A stretch of DNA of 64,000 bases from Morchella semilibera (lineage: Eukaryota > Ascomycota > Pezizomycetes > Pezizales > Morchellaceae): positions 310,001 through 374,000 of the forward strand of contig WBVU01000022.1 of the NCBI GenBank assembly GCA_009192285.1, read 5' to 3'. Below, piece after piece: positions 33,423-45,197 of this stretch. The position numbers and the translations under genes were made by a program. Under the pieces are notes generated by a model, which worked only from the letters and a program-made list of their open reading frames with translations, made no database searches and was not told the origin of the DNA. Positions within the stretch are counted from its first letter, which is position 1, and each line of letters opens with the position of its first letter.

Positions 33423-36400
33423 ATGGTTGAAGTGGAGAAAGCGCCCGAGATTGGTTAGGATCCCCCCCCCCTTCGTTTTCTCCAACGCCCCTTTAGTTGG
33501 TTTAAGCTTTCTGCCACATGAGGGAGTTTCTCGATAACTGACTTAACCTCCAGATCATACCATCGTCCTTACACCCGAAGAGAAGAGAGTTTTCGGACAG
33601 CTTTTTCAGGCTGCTGATAGCGATGGTCTCGGAGTTGTTACGGGAGAGCTAGCTGTTAAGTTTTTCGAAAAGTCAGGGCTTAACCCGAGAATCCTTGGTG
33701 AGGTAAGTAGTTCTATCTATGCCGAGTACTGTCTCAGAGTTAATTATTTAGATTTGGGGAATCGCGGACACGCAAAACCGAGGGCTGCTCACAAAAGTCG
33801 GCTTCAGTGTTGCTCTTAGGTTGATCGGACAAGCGCAGAATGGGCAACATCCTCGCCCCGAGTTGGCGCAGCACCCTGGACCACTCCCAGTGTTCGAGGG
33901 TGTAAATATTATAAGTGCACCGGCGCCTCCCATTACTTCTTCCCCGCCGCCACCACCTGCAGCCCCGGTTCAGGCCCAGCTTTCGGGCCCAGGAGGGATG
34001 ATCAGGGTCCCTCCAATCACTATTCAGGATGTGGAAAAATTCACAGGGCTCTTTGAGAAGTCTGGGGCCCAGGATGGCGTTCTGCCGGGTGATGTAGCAA
34101 AGGGCATCTTTCAGCGTGCTAAACTCCCGAACCAGACTCTTGGATTGATTTGGAACCTTGCCGACCGACAGCATCGAGGTGCTCTCGGCCCGGCAGAATT
34201 CGTGGTCGCCATGCACTTGATTACCTGTTCCAAGAATGGCTCACTGCCTGTGTTGCCCCAAATTCTCCCACCTGGTTTCTATGAAGCTGCAGCTGGGAGA
34301 ATTCCCGCGCGACCTGGCCCTGACCGGCGACAGGCCGGGAGAGGCGTTCCACCGAATATGCCACCTGTTCCGCCAATCCCGAAGCAATTTAGTGGAAACC
34401 TACAGCAACGTGCTCAGTCGCCTTTGTCGAGACAGTTCACTCCTCCGGTCACACAAGCACTTCCACACCAGGGAACTGGGGATTGGGCAATCAATGCTAC
34501 CGACAAGGCCAAATTTGATCAGGTCTTTTTGACAATTGATACGCAGAACAGAGGCTTCATCACTGGTTAGTACTGAAGTCTTCGATATCGTTTTTGGTTG
34601 GTCTAACGCAACATTTTAGGAGAGGAGGCTGTTCCTTTCTTTGGAAACTCAAAACTTCCGGAAGATATACTTGCCACTATCTGGGATCTTGCAGATATCA
34701 CAAAGGCGGGGCGTTTGAACCGCGATGAATTTGCTATCGCTATGCATCTCATTCGCCAACAGCGCAACTCCCCTGGTGCAGTGTTGCCTGAAGTTCTTCC
34801 TATGAATCTCGTCCCCCCATATATGCGTCAACAGGTACAATTCTCAGCACAACGTATTAACCCCTATCTATAGCCTAAATGAATTTTTTTGCTCACTGCC
34901 CACCAGCTACCCCGAGTGCCTACGAGCCACCGCCACCCCCAGTCCCACCCCCACCACCAAAGACAGCTTCAGATGACTTGTTTGACTTGGACTTTTCGGG
35001 TGTACCAGCGCCAACGCCGGCACCACCAGCCTCTGCCCCTCCAGCTTCACTGAGTCCGTTTGATTCGGATGTTTTTGGGGTGAAATCTGCTCCACCAACT
35101 GGTGCGGCTGCTGGTGTTCCTTCTGGGATATCGTCACAAACGCCCAATTTTTTCGCTACAACTGCACGCACATTTGTGCCTACATCTGGCTTTGGCCAGG
35201 CCATGATTTCTCCTTCACAGACTGGAGGCTCCTCGACCTCTGCAACAGCAAATCGTGCTGCACCCCCCATGATGGATGATTTGCTTGGCGACACCGACCC
35301 AGAGGTCAGCAAGAAACTTACAAATGATACTACTGAATTAGCGAATTTGTCGAACAATATCGGCACTTTGACTAAACAAACTACGGAGCTAAAGGGAAAG
35401 AGGGCTTCTACAGAGCAGGAATTGTCTTCCCTTAGCTCCCAAAAGGCAGCTATCGAAGCGCAATTGGCTACCTTAAGAGCTGCTTACGAGCGGGAGGCTG
35501 AACATGCAAAGAGGATGGAAGATCAGCTTGCCGCTTCTAGGGCAGATACCAGTAGGCTACGGGTAGAGTATGCAACAGTGGAACAGAACTACAATGAGCT
35601 TATATCGCAGAAGCAGGAACTCACCACTGCTCTTGACTCCGATAAAAGAGAGAACGAGAACTTGACTCAGAGGATGAAGGTCCTCAATGCGGAAAATATT
35701 AATTTAAGACAGGAGCTAGATAGGCTACAGTCACAGACTAGACAACAGAAAGGATTAGTAGCTATCAATAAGAAACAAGTTGCCACCGGAGAAAGCGAGC
35801 GCGATAGGCTTCAAAGGGACATCGAAGAAACTAGGTCAAACATAGCTAGCCCTCCCCCTCCCGGCAGTCCGACGCCATCCTCTGCCAGCATAAACACAAA
35901 CCCTTTCCATCGTAGATCACCTCCAGCAGCTGCAGATTCAGCATTTTCACCTTCGCCATTTGCTCCAGCGGCTTCCACACCACAGACCACAAGCCTAGAC
36001 GATGTCTTTGGTCCTGCATTTGCGGTTTCGCCAATGCCCACTGGGTCTTCTTTGACTAGTTTCCACAGGGCACAAACTGAGGCAAGTGCTCCCTCGGCTT
36101 CCGAAGGCGGAAACGCCGGACACTCAACCCCATCCACATCCCCACCAGGGTCGTCATACCATGGTTCCCCTCAACCTTCTGAAGTTCCTTCGGTTTCTGC
36201 CGCGGTTCAGATGAATCCGTCCTTTTTGCCATTCCAAATCAATCGCGCAGACTCAATGACCTCCTCTATACAGGTTAACCCCCCGGCTAGCACCCACGGT
36301 GGCGATGAGTTTTCGAGACCTGATACACCAAACTGGGCCACTCCTGGTGAAACTCCGGCTAGAGAAAGGGATGCGTTTGTCAAGACTGAAGACCGGAGGG

Positions 36401-37992
36401 GTAGTTTTAGTGTAAAGAGTGATGCTGGGACCGAAGCTTCGGCGAAGGTATCATTCCTTGATGGTGGCAAGGAAAAGGCAAACAACGATAGGTCGCCGTT
36501 TGCTTCTGTTATGCCTGTGGAGAAGAATACTACAGGAAGTACTACTGGCGGTGAGAGGCCTGGTATGAGGCTCTCTGAGAAGAGGGACTCGTTCTCAAGC
36601 TACGGAACACCGTCCCAAGCGATTCCTGGTGCATTCCCAAGCATTGAAGGGATGCAGGCCCCAATCAAACCCACTGCAACTGGTGAAAGTACCATGAGTA
36701 CCAAGAGCAGCGGCAGTGGTATTGGAAAGTCTGCATTTGGGTCAATGCTTGTTAACAAGGCTGATCCCAAGGATTTGATGATGCTTTCAAGACCTTTTCT
36801 GTGAGAACCCAAGAAAGGCAAAACACAGGCGGGTCCGCCACCGGGAGTATGAGCGCTAGTAGATTCGATAAGGAATTCCCTCCGATAGAGGAGATTGGGC
36901 CAGATGATGATAGTGACAGCGACCTTGACAACAAGGGATTTGATGACAATTTCACTTCCAGCCCTGTTCAAACTCATAGCCAACCAGCTACCACTGCTCC
37001 CCCACCAACTACAAGCCCTGCGCCAATGGATCAGGGTAGCTCTAGACCACCTGCTTTATCGGCTCAGCAATCTCCTCCTTCATACACTTCTGGAACAAAG
37101 GCTGGGGAAAAGAACCCGTTCCCAGAATATAGTGGACTTCTTCCTTCGAGGACTGATCCTATGAAGCATGAGGGTACTACTCCTGGTGGTGGCACCAACA
37201 CAGTTATTTTCCCTGGTTCTGCGCCTACATCTCCTCAACATACCGGTTCAAATGTCTTTGGTCAGAACAATTCTATCTTCTCTTCATCACCATCTGGTGC
37301 GAAGGGTCAATCATTGAGTGCCAACAACACCGGAAATGCTTTCTCGCCTCCGATCGCATCTAGGAGTCCTGCTCAACCGCCTGCTAACCCTTCAATTTCT
37401 GACGAATTTGATGATGAGTTTGGAGATCTAGCAGAGGCTAAAGAAGCTGACGATAAGGGCGACGATAACGATTATGCCGGATTCGATGACTTCAACCCTG
37501 TGTTCGATTCCCAGTCCAGCCATAGCAACAACCATACAGCATCCGGTAACGCTATGGACACTGATGAAGGCTTTTCAACTTTCAACTTCAACATCGATTC
37601 CCCGGCGCCGCAGACGCAAAAACAAGTCCAGCAACCGCAGGAAGATGAGTGGGCTGCTCTTTTTGATTCACCGCAGCCTCCAAGGACACAGACAAGTGGA
37701 GGGACGGAGGAGACTTCTGGAAAGAGTGGTACGGGCCCCGTCGACGTCGAGGCTGGGGGCGTTACCCTAGCCGGTGAAAGCGACGATGCATCCGAGGATG
37801 CAAAAATTACTAAGTTGACCGGATTGGGTTTTGGCAGAGAGAGTTCGGTGAAGGCACTCGAAAAGCATGGTTACAACCTCGAACAGGTATGAATCCCTCT
37901 AAAACCCAATCTCTTTATAGGAAGATTTTGATTGGTGCGTGTTCTTTCCTTAGGCGGCAAACTCCCTATTTGCGGAAGCGGAGTCGAAGTAA
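33423..37992 (+). CDS. EDE1: EH-domain endocytic scaffold Ede1/Eps15-like
   Basis: This is the early endocytic scaffold that recruits NPF-motif adaptors and ubiquitylated cargo to clathrin sites. Seven exons: 33423-33453, 33554-33702, 33752-34565, 34620-34853, 34907-36718, 36772-37886, 37954-37992; 1397 residues. There are three EH domains at about residues 16-100, 150-235 and 308-400; each ends in an IWxxAD helix (IWGIADTQNRG, IWNLADRQHRG, IWDLADITKAG). Then come Pro-rich linkers, a coiled coil at about 540-717, and long Ser/Pro-rich disordered stretches including an NPF (TNPFHRRS). A C-terminal UBA domain follows, LTGLGFGRESSVKALEKHGY, ending AANSLFAEAESK. The intron 36719-36771 is inferred because two overlapping frames meet there: splicing joins SGSG to FDDAFKTFSVRT, and donor GTATTG with GTTAAC branch is acceptable. 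Confidence 0.92.
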
Positions 37993-39536
37993 TTTGAAGT
38001 AATGAGCAAGAATAAGTGGGTGGAAAGGGTGGGTGAATTTATGTTACGTTTCTATTCATTGTCTGATATCATTCTTTTTTTATTCGTTTTGCCACTACCA
38101 AGCGAGTAAATTTGGTGATTTCGAGCGTGGGGCGAGTTGGATTGAGTCGAGTTGGGAGGCTTAGTGAGGGATCCGGGCAGAGACAGAGAAAGATTACTGG
38201 GACCAAATAACTCTCCTTACTATGTTATTTTGATTTCATTACATACCATATTTCCTTTTGTCATAGTGTGCTTGAGCAAGTCGTTCTTTCATAAAGCGCG
38301 TAGTGCGAGGTTTTTTTCCCCCCTTCTTGACATTCATCTCCATCGTCAGCCAGTACAGCATCACCATGCCTTCCTTCCCTTAAGTCGTTTCTGTATCCAT
38401 AGTTGGCTTGCTTGCGCACGTGCGTGAGATACCATCACTCTCTTTTTGGCCGCAGATAACCGGGTCCTTTCTTTTGTGTTCATCTTAGTTATTCGGGTAT
38501 TATTCTACCTAATGCCTATATACCCCCCCCCCCCCATCTTCATGCGCCATCTTTTTTCTATGTTGTCTTTTTTCCTTTTTGGTTTGGTTATGCCCAGATT
38601 AGGTGGTGGGTTTAATAAATATTATATCGTGCAGTAGGGAAGGGAGGAGGAAAGGGTGTATTCAATTGAGGTGTGTATTAATACTTGACGACAACTATCA
38701 AGTTGATAAAAATGGTCTCGGGTGTATACATGTATTGTAGGGTTGTAGATGATGTATCGGTGAATATTACATGTATGTAGTCCTATTTATCGGGCTAGCC
38801 ATATATCCAAGTTACCAAGCCCTTCCCGCCCAAGCTTTCTCCACGATCCGGGAATAGACCCCCCCGCGGCCTTTGCATTATCAGATCCGCCTCCCAGAAG
38901 TAGCGTGATCTCCGAACCATGGTCACGCACTCTTGGCAGCGTGACGGCCCTGTTTCATAACTTGTGTACAAACTCTCCTTCCGTAGCCGCAAACAACATA
39001 TCTGCCCCTATCGCTCCCTCCCCCCACCCCCAAAATGAATTTGAAGGCAATTTCCTCCCTCCCGCTGGAACAGCTGGAACAGCTGTCGTACAGTGACGGG
39101 CTGCGGCAGAGAAAGTTTCCATAGATCTGGCTTGCAATTGGCCAGAGGACAGGGGAGAGGCAGCCTATGGGAGGGGGCACATACATATAGAACATACATG
39201 GGCTGAAAAGGTTGTGTTACCCCGATTCCATTTACTTGGGCTGTTCCAATCCCGTGGGTTGGGGTGACAGGGAAGCTTCCGCGTTCCAAACTCTTCTTTT
39301 TTTTTTTTTTTTTTTTGGAGTGTGCGGAAAGTCTTACATGTAGGTTTCTCTTAACATTACAGGTCATGTGTCTAATTAGCGACAGAGGGGGGGGAGAAAG
39401 AAGAAGAAAAAGACTTATTTACAACTAAAACTAATTGGTGGTCTTGGTAACTCCCCCCCCCCTCTTTGATTTTCTTTCTTTCTTTTTTTTTTTTTTTTTT
39501 TTAAAACAAAAAAAAAGTTTATGATTGTAGTTATCC
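37993..39536. other. Intergenic region between convergent genes
   Basis: About 1.5 kb hold no gene. Poly-T tracts (39297-39316, 39481-39502), poly-C runs (38523-38536) and TACATGTA palindromes at 38727, 38768 and 39335 are present. Confidence 0.5.
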
Positions 39537-40301
39537 CTATCGTAATCTCCTATGCCTTGGTGTTCTCGTGATAATAAACTCCTTCAACAATTCCTTCACC
39601 TTCTTGCATCTGCATCTCTTCGCCAATAGCAGCGGTGTCTCTCCCCTGCTCCCTTCTGCAAAAACATTTGCCCCCCTACTTAGCAACAGCTTCACGATCG
39701 GCACACTCCCATAGCTAACTGCCTCATGCAACGCTGTCCACCCGCTGCCCTCACTTCTCGCCTCCATGCTGGCCCCTCTATCCAGCAGCAGGCTAATAAT
39801 CTCTATCTTTCCCCTCTGCACCGCAATCTGTAACGGCGTCGCCCCATTGTGATCCCTCGCCTCCACCGAAGCCCCATATGCCAGGAGCATCTTCGCCATC
39901 CCGGTGAAGCCCTCCATGACCGCGTGGTGGAGCGGTGTTTTCCTATGCTGGTCTGTGGCTTGTACGTCGGCACCATTCTCCAGCAGCAGCCGCACAAGCT
40001 CTTCGTCGCGGTGTAGGGCGACCTTGTGTAGCGCGGTGCCTGTTATCCATTCCTTCGTGTTCTGGATGTTGATGTCGAAACCATTCTTCAGTAGTAGGGA
40101 TATGAGGGGCTTGTGACCACGCTCGGCGGCCCATAGGAGAGCAGGAGCCCCATCTATATCTTGTTGAGCAAGGCGAGTAAGGAGTGGAGTAAGAAGCACG
40201 CGGAAAAAGCGTGACGTGCGGATGAGGTGGTTAAGGGAGCATGGGTCGAGGTCTTCAGCGATGGGGAGGAGAAGCTCATTAGGGAGATCGAGCAGGGACA
40301 T
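39537..40301 (-). CDS. F-box / ankyrin-repeat protein
   Basis: This is an intronless 254-residue frame. It starts MSLLDLPNELLLPIAEDLDP, an F-box-like motif (residues 3-45: LDLPNELLLPIAEDL, LIRTSRFFRVLL). Five to six ankyrin repeats follow, recognisable by GADVQATDQHRKTPLHHAV, GASVEARDHNGATPLQIAV, GASMEARSEGSGWTALHEAV and GANVFAEGSRGETPLLLA. The combination is common in filamentous ascomycetes, where such proteins are thought to act as SCF ubiquitin-ligase adaptors. The substrate is unknown. Repeats are close to consensus, so the gene is under selection or recently expanded. The last 20 residues are basic. Confidence 0.88.
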   Translation of the reverse strand: MSLLDLPNELLLPIAEDLDPCSLNHLIRTSRFFRVLLTPLLTRLAQQDIDGAPALLWAAERGHKPLISLLLKNGFDINIQNTKEWITGTALHKVALHRDEELVRLLLENGADVQATDQHRKTPLHHAVMEGFTGMAKMLLAYGASVEARDHNGATPLQIAVQRGKIEIISLLLDRGASMEARSEGSGWTALHEAVSYGSVPIVKLLLSRGANVFAEGSRGETPLLLAKRCRCKKVKELLKEFIITRTPRHRRLR

Positions 40302-41016
40302 GGTATATATGAGGTAGATCGATTAGAGTGTTCGTTCGGCTACGGATATTAACTGGGTTCGGTGAAGATATTTTAGATGAATAGCACTGAAAGTGAGTTG
40401 CGGGCCCACTTTTAGTGCTTCAGGGGGGGAAGGAGGGGGGATGTAGATGGGCTAGTAGGTAGAGTTCTGGTATAGATACAAGCGTAATAGGGGATGGAGA
40501 CAAACGGTTGCCATCATCGCGCAGACTACACTGGTTAGTATTTGCTGTAGGGACGTGTTCTGTTGAGGTGTGGAACATTAATTGCCTTCATAAAAAGTTA
40601 ACAGACGCAATAATTATCTAGTTGTGGCAGCCAGGCAGTCAGCTGTTACATTATACCATATCACACATATTGAAGTCCAATTGTTGTAGCAGGAGCCCAA
40701 AGTGCATGTAGAAGAGGGAATTGGCCAATCAAACAACCCTCGGGCACTTGACTAGGGTCTTCACCCTTCCAAGACTTCGGAATGTTCCACCTGCTTGCGC
40801 GCGGGGACATTTATTAACAACGCCTCTTCAATTCCCCACCAAGGTGCCCCGAGAAATCCCGGCAGCCCCCCACTCCTGGTCTAGGGTTAGGGTTAGGTTG
40901 TGTCCAACCACAGTTGATCACTCGGTGTCCAAGGCAGCGGGCTATTCAATATGCCATCCGTCATAGGCGCACAAACGCGTAAAAAGTGCAACTTTTGTTG
41001 ATATTGCATTGGTATA
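40302..41016. other. Intergenic region with telomere-like repeat
   Basis: No gene is supported. A short telomere-like run lies at 40882-40897, and the rest is unremarkable. Confidence 0.5.
40882..40897. repeat. Interstitial telomere-like repeat
   Basis: The sequence TAGGGTTAGGGTTAGG gives about two and a half TTAGGG units, the fungal and vertebrate telomere unit. It is too short to show a former chromosome end and may be chance or a repair scar. Confidence 0.5.
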
Positions 41017-41964
41017 TTAGTCGGATAACTCCAGCTCTACATGTATGTCACATGTATTGTTGGCAGACATGCAGTTGGCGACGTCGGCAATGACGTTAGG
41101 CACACAGGCGGTGAGAGCATCGTTCTTATGACCCTATGCATTCGATTAGCATGAGTTTGTATATTTATGACTTCAAAACTGTTGCCCCCCACTATTATGT
41201 AGCGTTCCTGAAGGAGCCCATCCATCGCCGTAGAGTAGTTGATAGCATGCCATATAGCGTAGGTCAAGGTATGCATGAACAAACCATCGGATTTGTATTC
41301 TCGTACTAGTCAAATATACTAATCAATCTCAAAAGGTACCATCTCCGAGCGGGGTTGACTACAATATGTAAGTTAGTGCACGTAATGAGAGGGTAGAGGG
41401 GGGAAATACCTCGAACTCAATGGTGTCACGGAACTTGCCAAGCCCCGCATGTATGAAAATATACGTGGTGGATAAACTGATATATATGTGCTGTAATTCC
41501 CACCTATGATATGGATGGGTTTCCTTGTATTCAACAGTTGCCATCCCGATTGCCAGAGATGCCGCTAAGGGTACGCGCGTACACCGCATGCGTGGGATGG
41601 GTGTCTGCGGAGTTCCTATGCCTGAGAGGAGTCGTCCGAGGAGGGGCGGTGGTGTTTTCTTTAAAGGAGACGGATAATCGGTATCCAAATATAGCGGCGG
41701 TGTTGATTGTCCCCAGAGACTGGGCCAATAAGTTGCTGTACTATCCATGGCTCCAATTGGCCAATATATTTGTAGCGCCAAGCCAAAAGGACAACCGGCG
41801 TCCGGTATCAGCACCACCTTCCATGGTTGTAGTTTTGGATCCGGATAACGCCAAATGTCGCCTATGATGACAGTATGTCGAATGAGTATCGTCAGATCTG
41901 GGGAACAAGCCCAAGGACATAAAGTAAAAGGGTGGGAGGAGTGTTGGGGGGCAAAGACAGTGAT
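41017..41964 (-). CDS. Unrecognised spliced gene, 5' end unresolved
   Basis: A minus-strand frame is open for 185 codons (41964 down to 41410), including GDIWRYPDPKLQPWK, VVLIPDAGC, KETHPYHRWELQHIYI and GLGKFRDTIEFE. A clean 51-nt intron follows, 41359-41409 (donor GTATTT, branch GCACTAAC, acceptor TTGTAG). Downstream exons 41340-41358, 41172-41305 and 41017-41133 give VREYKSDGLFMHTLTYAIWH, LQERYIIVGGNSFE and GHKNDALTACVPNVIADVAN, ending in a Cys-containing tail and stop. Third codon positions are pyrimidine-rich throughout, as in real exons. Two of the implied introns are only 34 and 38 nt, shorter than elsewhere in the window, so the model may be wrong there. No start codon or signal peptide could be fixed, and no family was recognised. 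It could be a decaying gene. Confidence 0.42.
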
Positions 41965-44900
41965 TTATGCATGTTACCGTGACTTGAGCCGATTAAATGG
42001 CATCGTTTCCCTTCTTTCCTACCATTACTTGGCTTTTAAGCTTAAGCCCATGAGCTTAAAGCTAGATTTGGCGATATCGAACGGGGGGATTGAAGAGTTG
42101 ATATCGGTACTAGTTATTACATAAGGTCAGTTACCCGGTTGACCGAGCGAGATCCCATGATTCACCCTCAAAATCTTGCAAAACGTGTGAAAATCTGAGA
42201 TATGGGGGAGAATTTTAAGAAACGGGATAGATGGAGGACTATATACATGCCTACTTTGTTGTTGGATGGGCGATATATATATATCCTAGGAGAAGACCGA
42301 AGAAGGACCCCACGTAAGCCCCCACACAAGCTACATGTAGGTCCTTAATAGGGACGGCGCTCATGATTAGAGGGCCGTCTTTGTGAAAGATTAATGCATA
42401 TCATTTAATTCAAACTACAGGTAACCGCGTAATTATAGACTAGAACTCATAAAGTTCACTCGGATGAGTGTTTCGTGCAATTACTTTACAGTCAGTCACG
42501 CAAATGTTTCCCAGATACATATTAGTAATTAATTAAGGCCACCCATAAATTTAAAGTAAACAGATCTTCGTGTGCCACAGCAAACTGGTCGTACAAAGAG
42601 CACCGTGCACCCATAATATCATGTATCCATTGCCAAGCGGGGAGCGCCAATATTGAATCTCGGGAGGTTTGATACGCTGTTATGCTTTGGGCACGTTCGG
42701 CCCAAGGGGGCTTCATAATTGGCGGACCTTTTACCTCCAAACAACAACCGTACCAGCTGTAGTAAATAAATATCAGTTGGTTTATATTTACTTGAGTGGC
42801 ATTAAAGCAAGGTGGGGGGGCGACTCTTCTAATGACAGCGGCGACGTTTCTCCTGGCACGCACGCAGAGGCCTCATATCTGGGAAAACTTCGCGGAGGCA
42901 GGGGCTAATAACACATCTGATATAGAGGGCCTGTGCGTTGCAATTGTAAAACTGCCCTTTGTGCAATTGTGGATGAGTGCATACCAACGCAACACACGTC
43001 ATACTCCACGGTGATTTGAGAACAGCACATAATGTATTCTCACACAAAGTTTCAAATCAAAATTGGGTCCTGAGGAACATCATCTCGCACATGCTGTTTA
43101 CTCATGCCAAGACCCCCCACACAGGGCATGAGGCTTTAATTTAATAATAAAGACTTTGGCGACAATGGTACTTGGGCGTTTAGTAGAAGGTCGTGACCTT
43201 TTACTACAAAGAAATATGTGCGTCAGTTATTGAAGTAATATGCGCGTATACTCGCGCGTTAACCAAGTCGTCGGATATCGTTGCAGCCAAACGCTTATCA
43301 GAAATTCCGACTTTTTAATTAACGACTGGGTATAGGCGCATGATATACCGTCAGTGGTATATTGCCATTTATGGCAATACAGATTTTACCCGCGACAGAT
43401 CATTGAACATACATATAAGCACATATCATAGATCGCCGAGATCTGTATCCCTATGGATTCCGGAGCCTTTTACGATTAACGGCCGATTATTTTGCCGTCG
43501 GTGGTAAAATTCTTTCTCGCTGTCGTAGGCTTCGGAGAACTTCACCTTATAGGTTACTATAGGCCCAAACACCTGTTTTAGGTTATAGATCCATTGCACA
43601 ATATACCATGAACCAGATCGTACCCATGTCGTCGCCCAGTATTTATTAAGCTCCGTCCCTGGTAATATATATATCGATGATGACCAAATATATTATAATA
43701 TATATGCAGCCAAGACTTACTAGTTTAGTACTGGAGACTAATAGATATTAGATAGCCTAGGGTATTCGGTGCGTGCCACATTCATGCAGTACTCTCATGC
43801 CCAATATATATATATTCACGTCATGGCATAAGCTAAGATTGTTTGCCGCAGGGATATTGATGATGCCTTGGTTTCTCTTAAATGTTTTATCGGGGGGAAA
43901 AAAGCACTGTAATAGCTAGAGTTCTGGTTGCAACTGATAGCTGCTGTTTCAGAACTCATGACTCTGGTGTACATGTGGGGCCCTAGCTAGCTAGTACACC
44001 GTTAACTGTCAACGGTCAAAACCTACAGATCATTGATTCAGACTCTAGTTTTATTTACAAATTCTGGAACACTATGCGGACACGGCGGAACAGGCAGAAA
44101 GCCAAGGAAACAAGGCATTGGGCCCGTATGTAGGGCACGTTGGTAGCTTCGGAGCAAAAAACAGGATAAGGTAGAGTACATGAAGCGAATCGGTAGGACT
44201 ACGCGTACTTCCGGTATCGGCCTGCATTGGAATATGCAAGACTTTATCCGGGAACCAAGAATTGTCAACCTCAAAATCTACATGGATATAAGATATCGAT
44301 CACAGAGCCGCAGTTCCTCGGTATATAATATATTGAATTGTCTCTAAACGTCGGTCTCTCCGTGGTCGCTGATATCACGTGAATAAGCTTACATGTGCGA
44401 TATATATCAGGCCTATTGAGTACATGTACGTACTGTTTGTTTGCTGGGTATTGACGGACACTGAGTGTTTACAGACACGGGAATTTCGACCAACAAGGAA
44501 GGACTTAGCTATTTTGCTTTGCTCTTTGGTTTAATCCATCAATAATCGGCATCCGCCACCAACCTTGGACTAAAGTATACACAGTATTGATATGGGCTTC
44601 TGGTGCTAGGGATGCATATATGTATGGCACAGGCTGACACTTAGGACCGGTGATGATCCGGATGTTTCGATACCGGCAGTAACGAAGTATGGCTCGAGAA
44701 GCTATGGAGGGTAGGTGTGTAAACTTCAGCGTTTGCAGCCAACCAGTCTATAGAAATTGGGAGATCTACCCCCATAATTGTACTAGTGCCTAGCCTAACG
44801 GTCTAATTCCCATACAAAAAAAATTCCTCTGAGGTTAATTTACACACCCACCCCCTATGCCTTCTCGCGCCATACGTGCATCGGTAATTGTCTACAATTG

Positions 44901-45197
44901 GAACAGTGCCATATACGTTTAAAGAGCTTTTTTCATTCGTCGAGTCATAAATCAGTGATAGAGTAGCATGAATGAAAACCAAGTTAGATATCGTCGTGAC
45001 TCGTGAGGAGTAGTACAGTAACATAAACATAAACATAATTCTCATGACCAACCAACGCCAAAAACAGAAAGTGAAATCCCATATCCAATCGAGTCCAAAT
45101 CCAATGAGCGCTTAAAAGATATCCTAGGCTCTAACCCCAATTCAACGACAAAGGAAAAAATGACCAGCCAGTCAATTACTCAGGTATTAAGTTGTGT
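41965..45197. other. Intergenic region, AT-rich
   Basis: About 3.2 kb show no gene I can support. TACATGTA palindromes lie at 42332 and 44421. Direct copies of a CCGTCRGTGGTA-type motif at 43348 and 43493 resemble the ends of the small element at 52731-52984. A minus-strand frame at 42522-42863 is open but unsupported. Confidence 0.4.

Noticed and set aside
36760-36800. One-base deletion in EDE1
   Set aside because: A standard-length intron with acceptable splice signals explains the frame change, so a frameshift is not needed.
42522-42863. 113-codon minus-strand frame with protein-like C-terminal half
   Set aside because: No start context, splice signals or family could be found. It might belong to a lost gene, but support is too weak.
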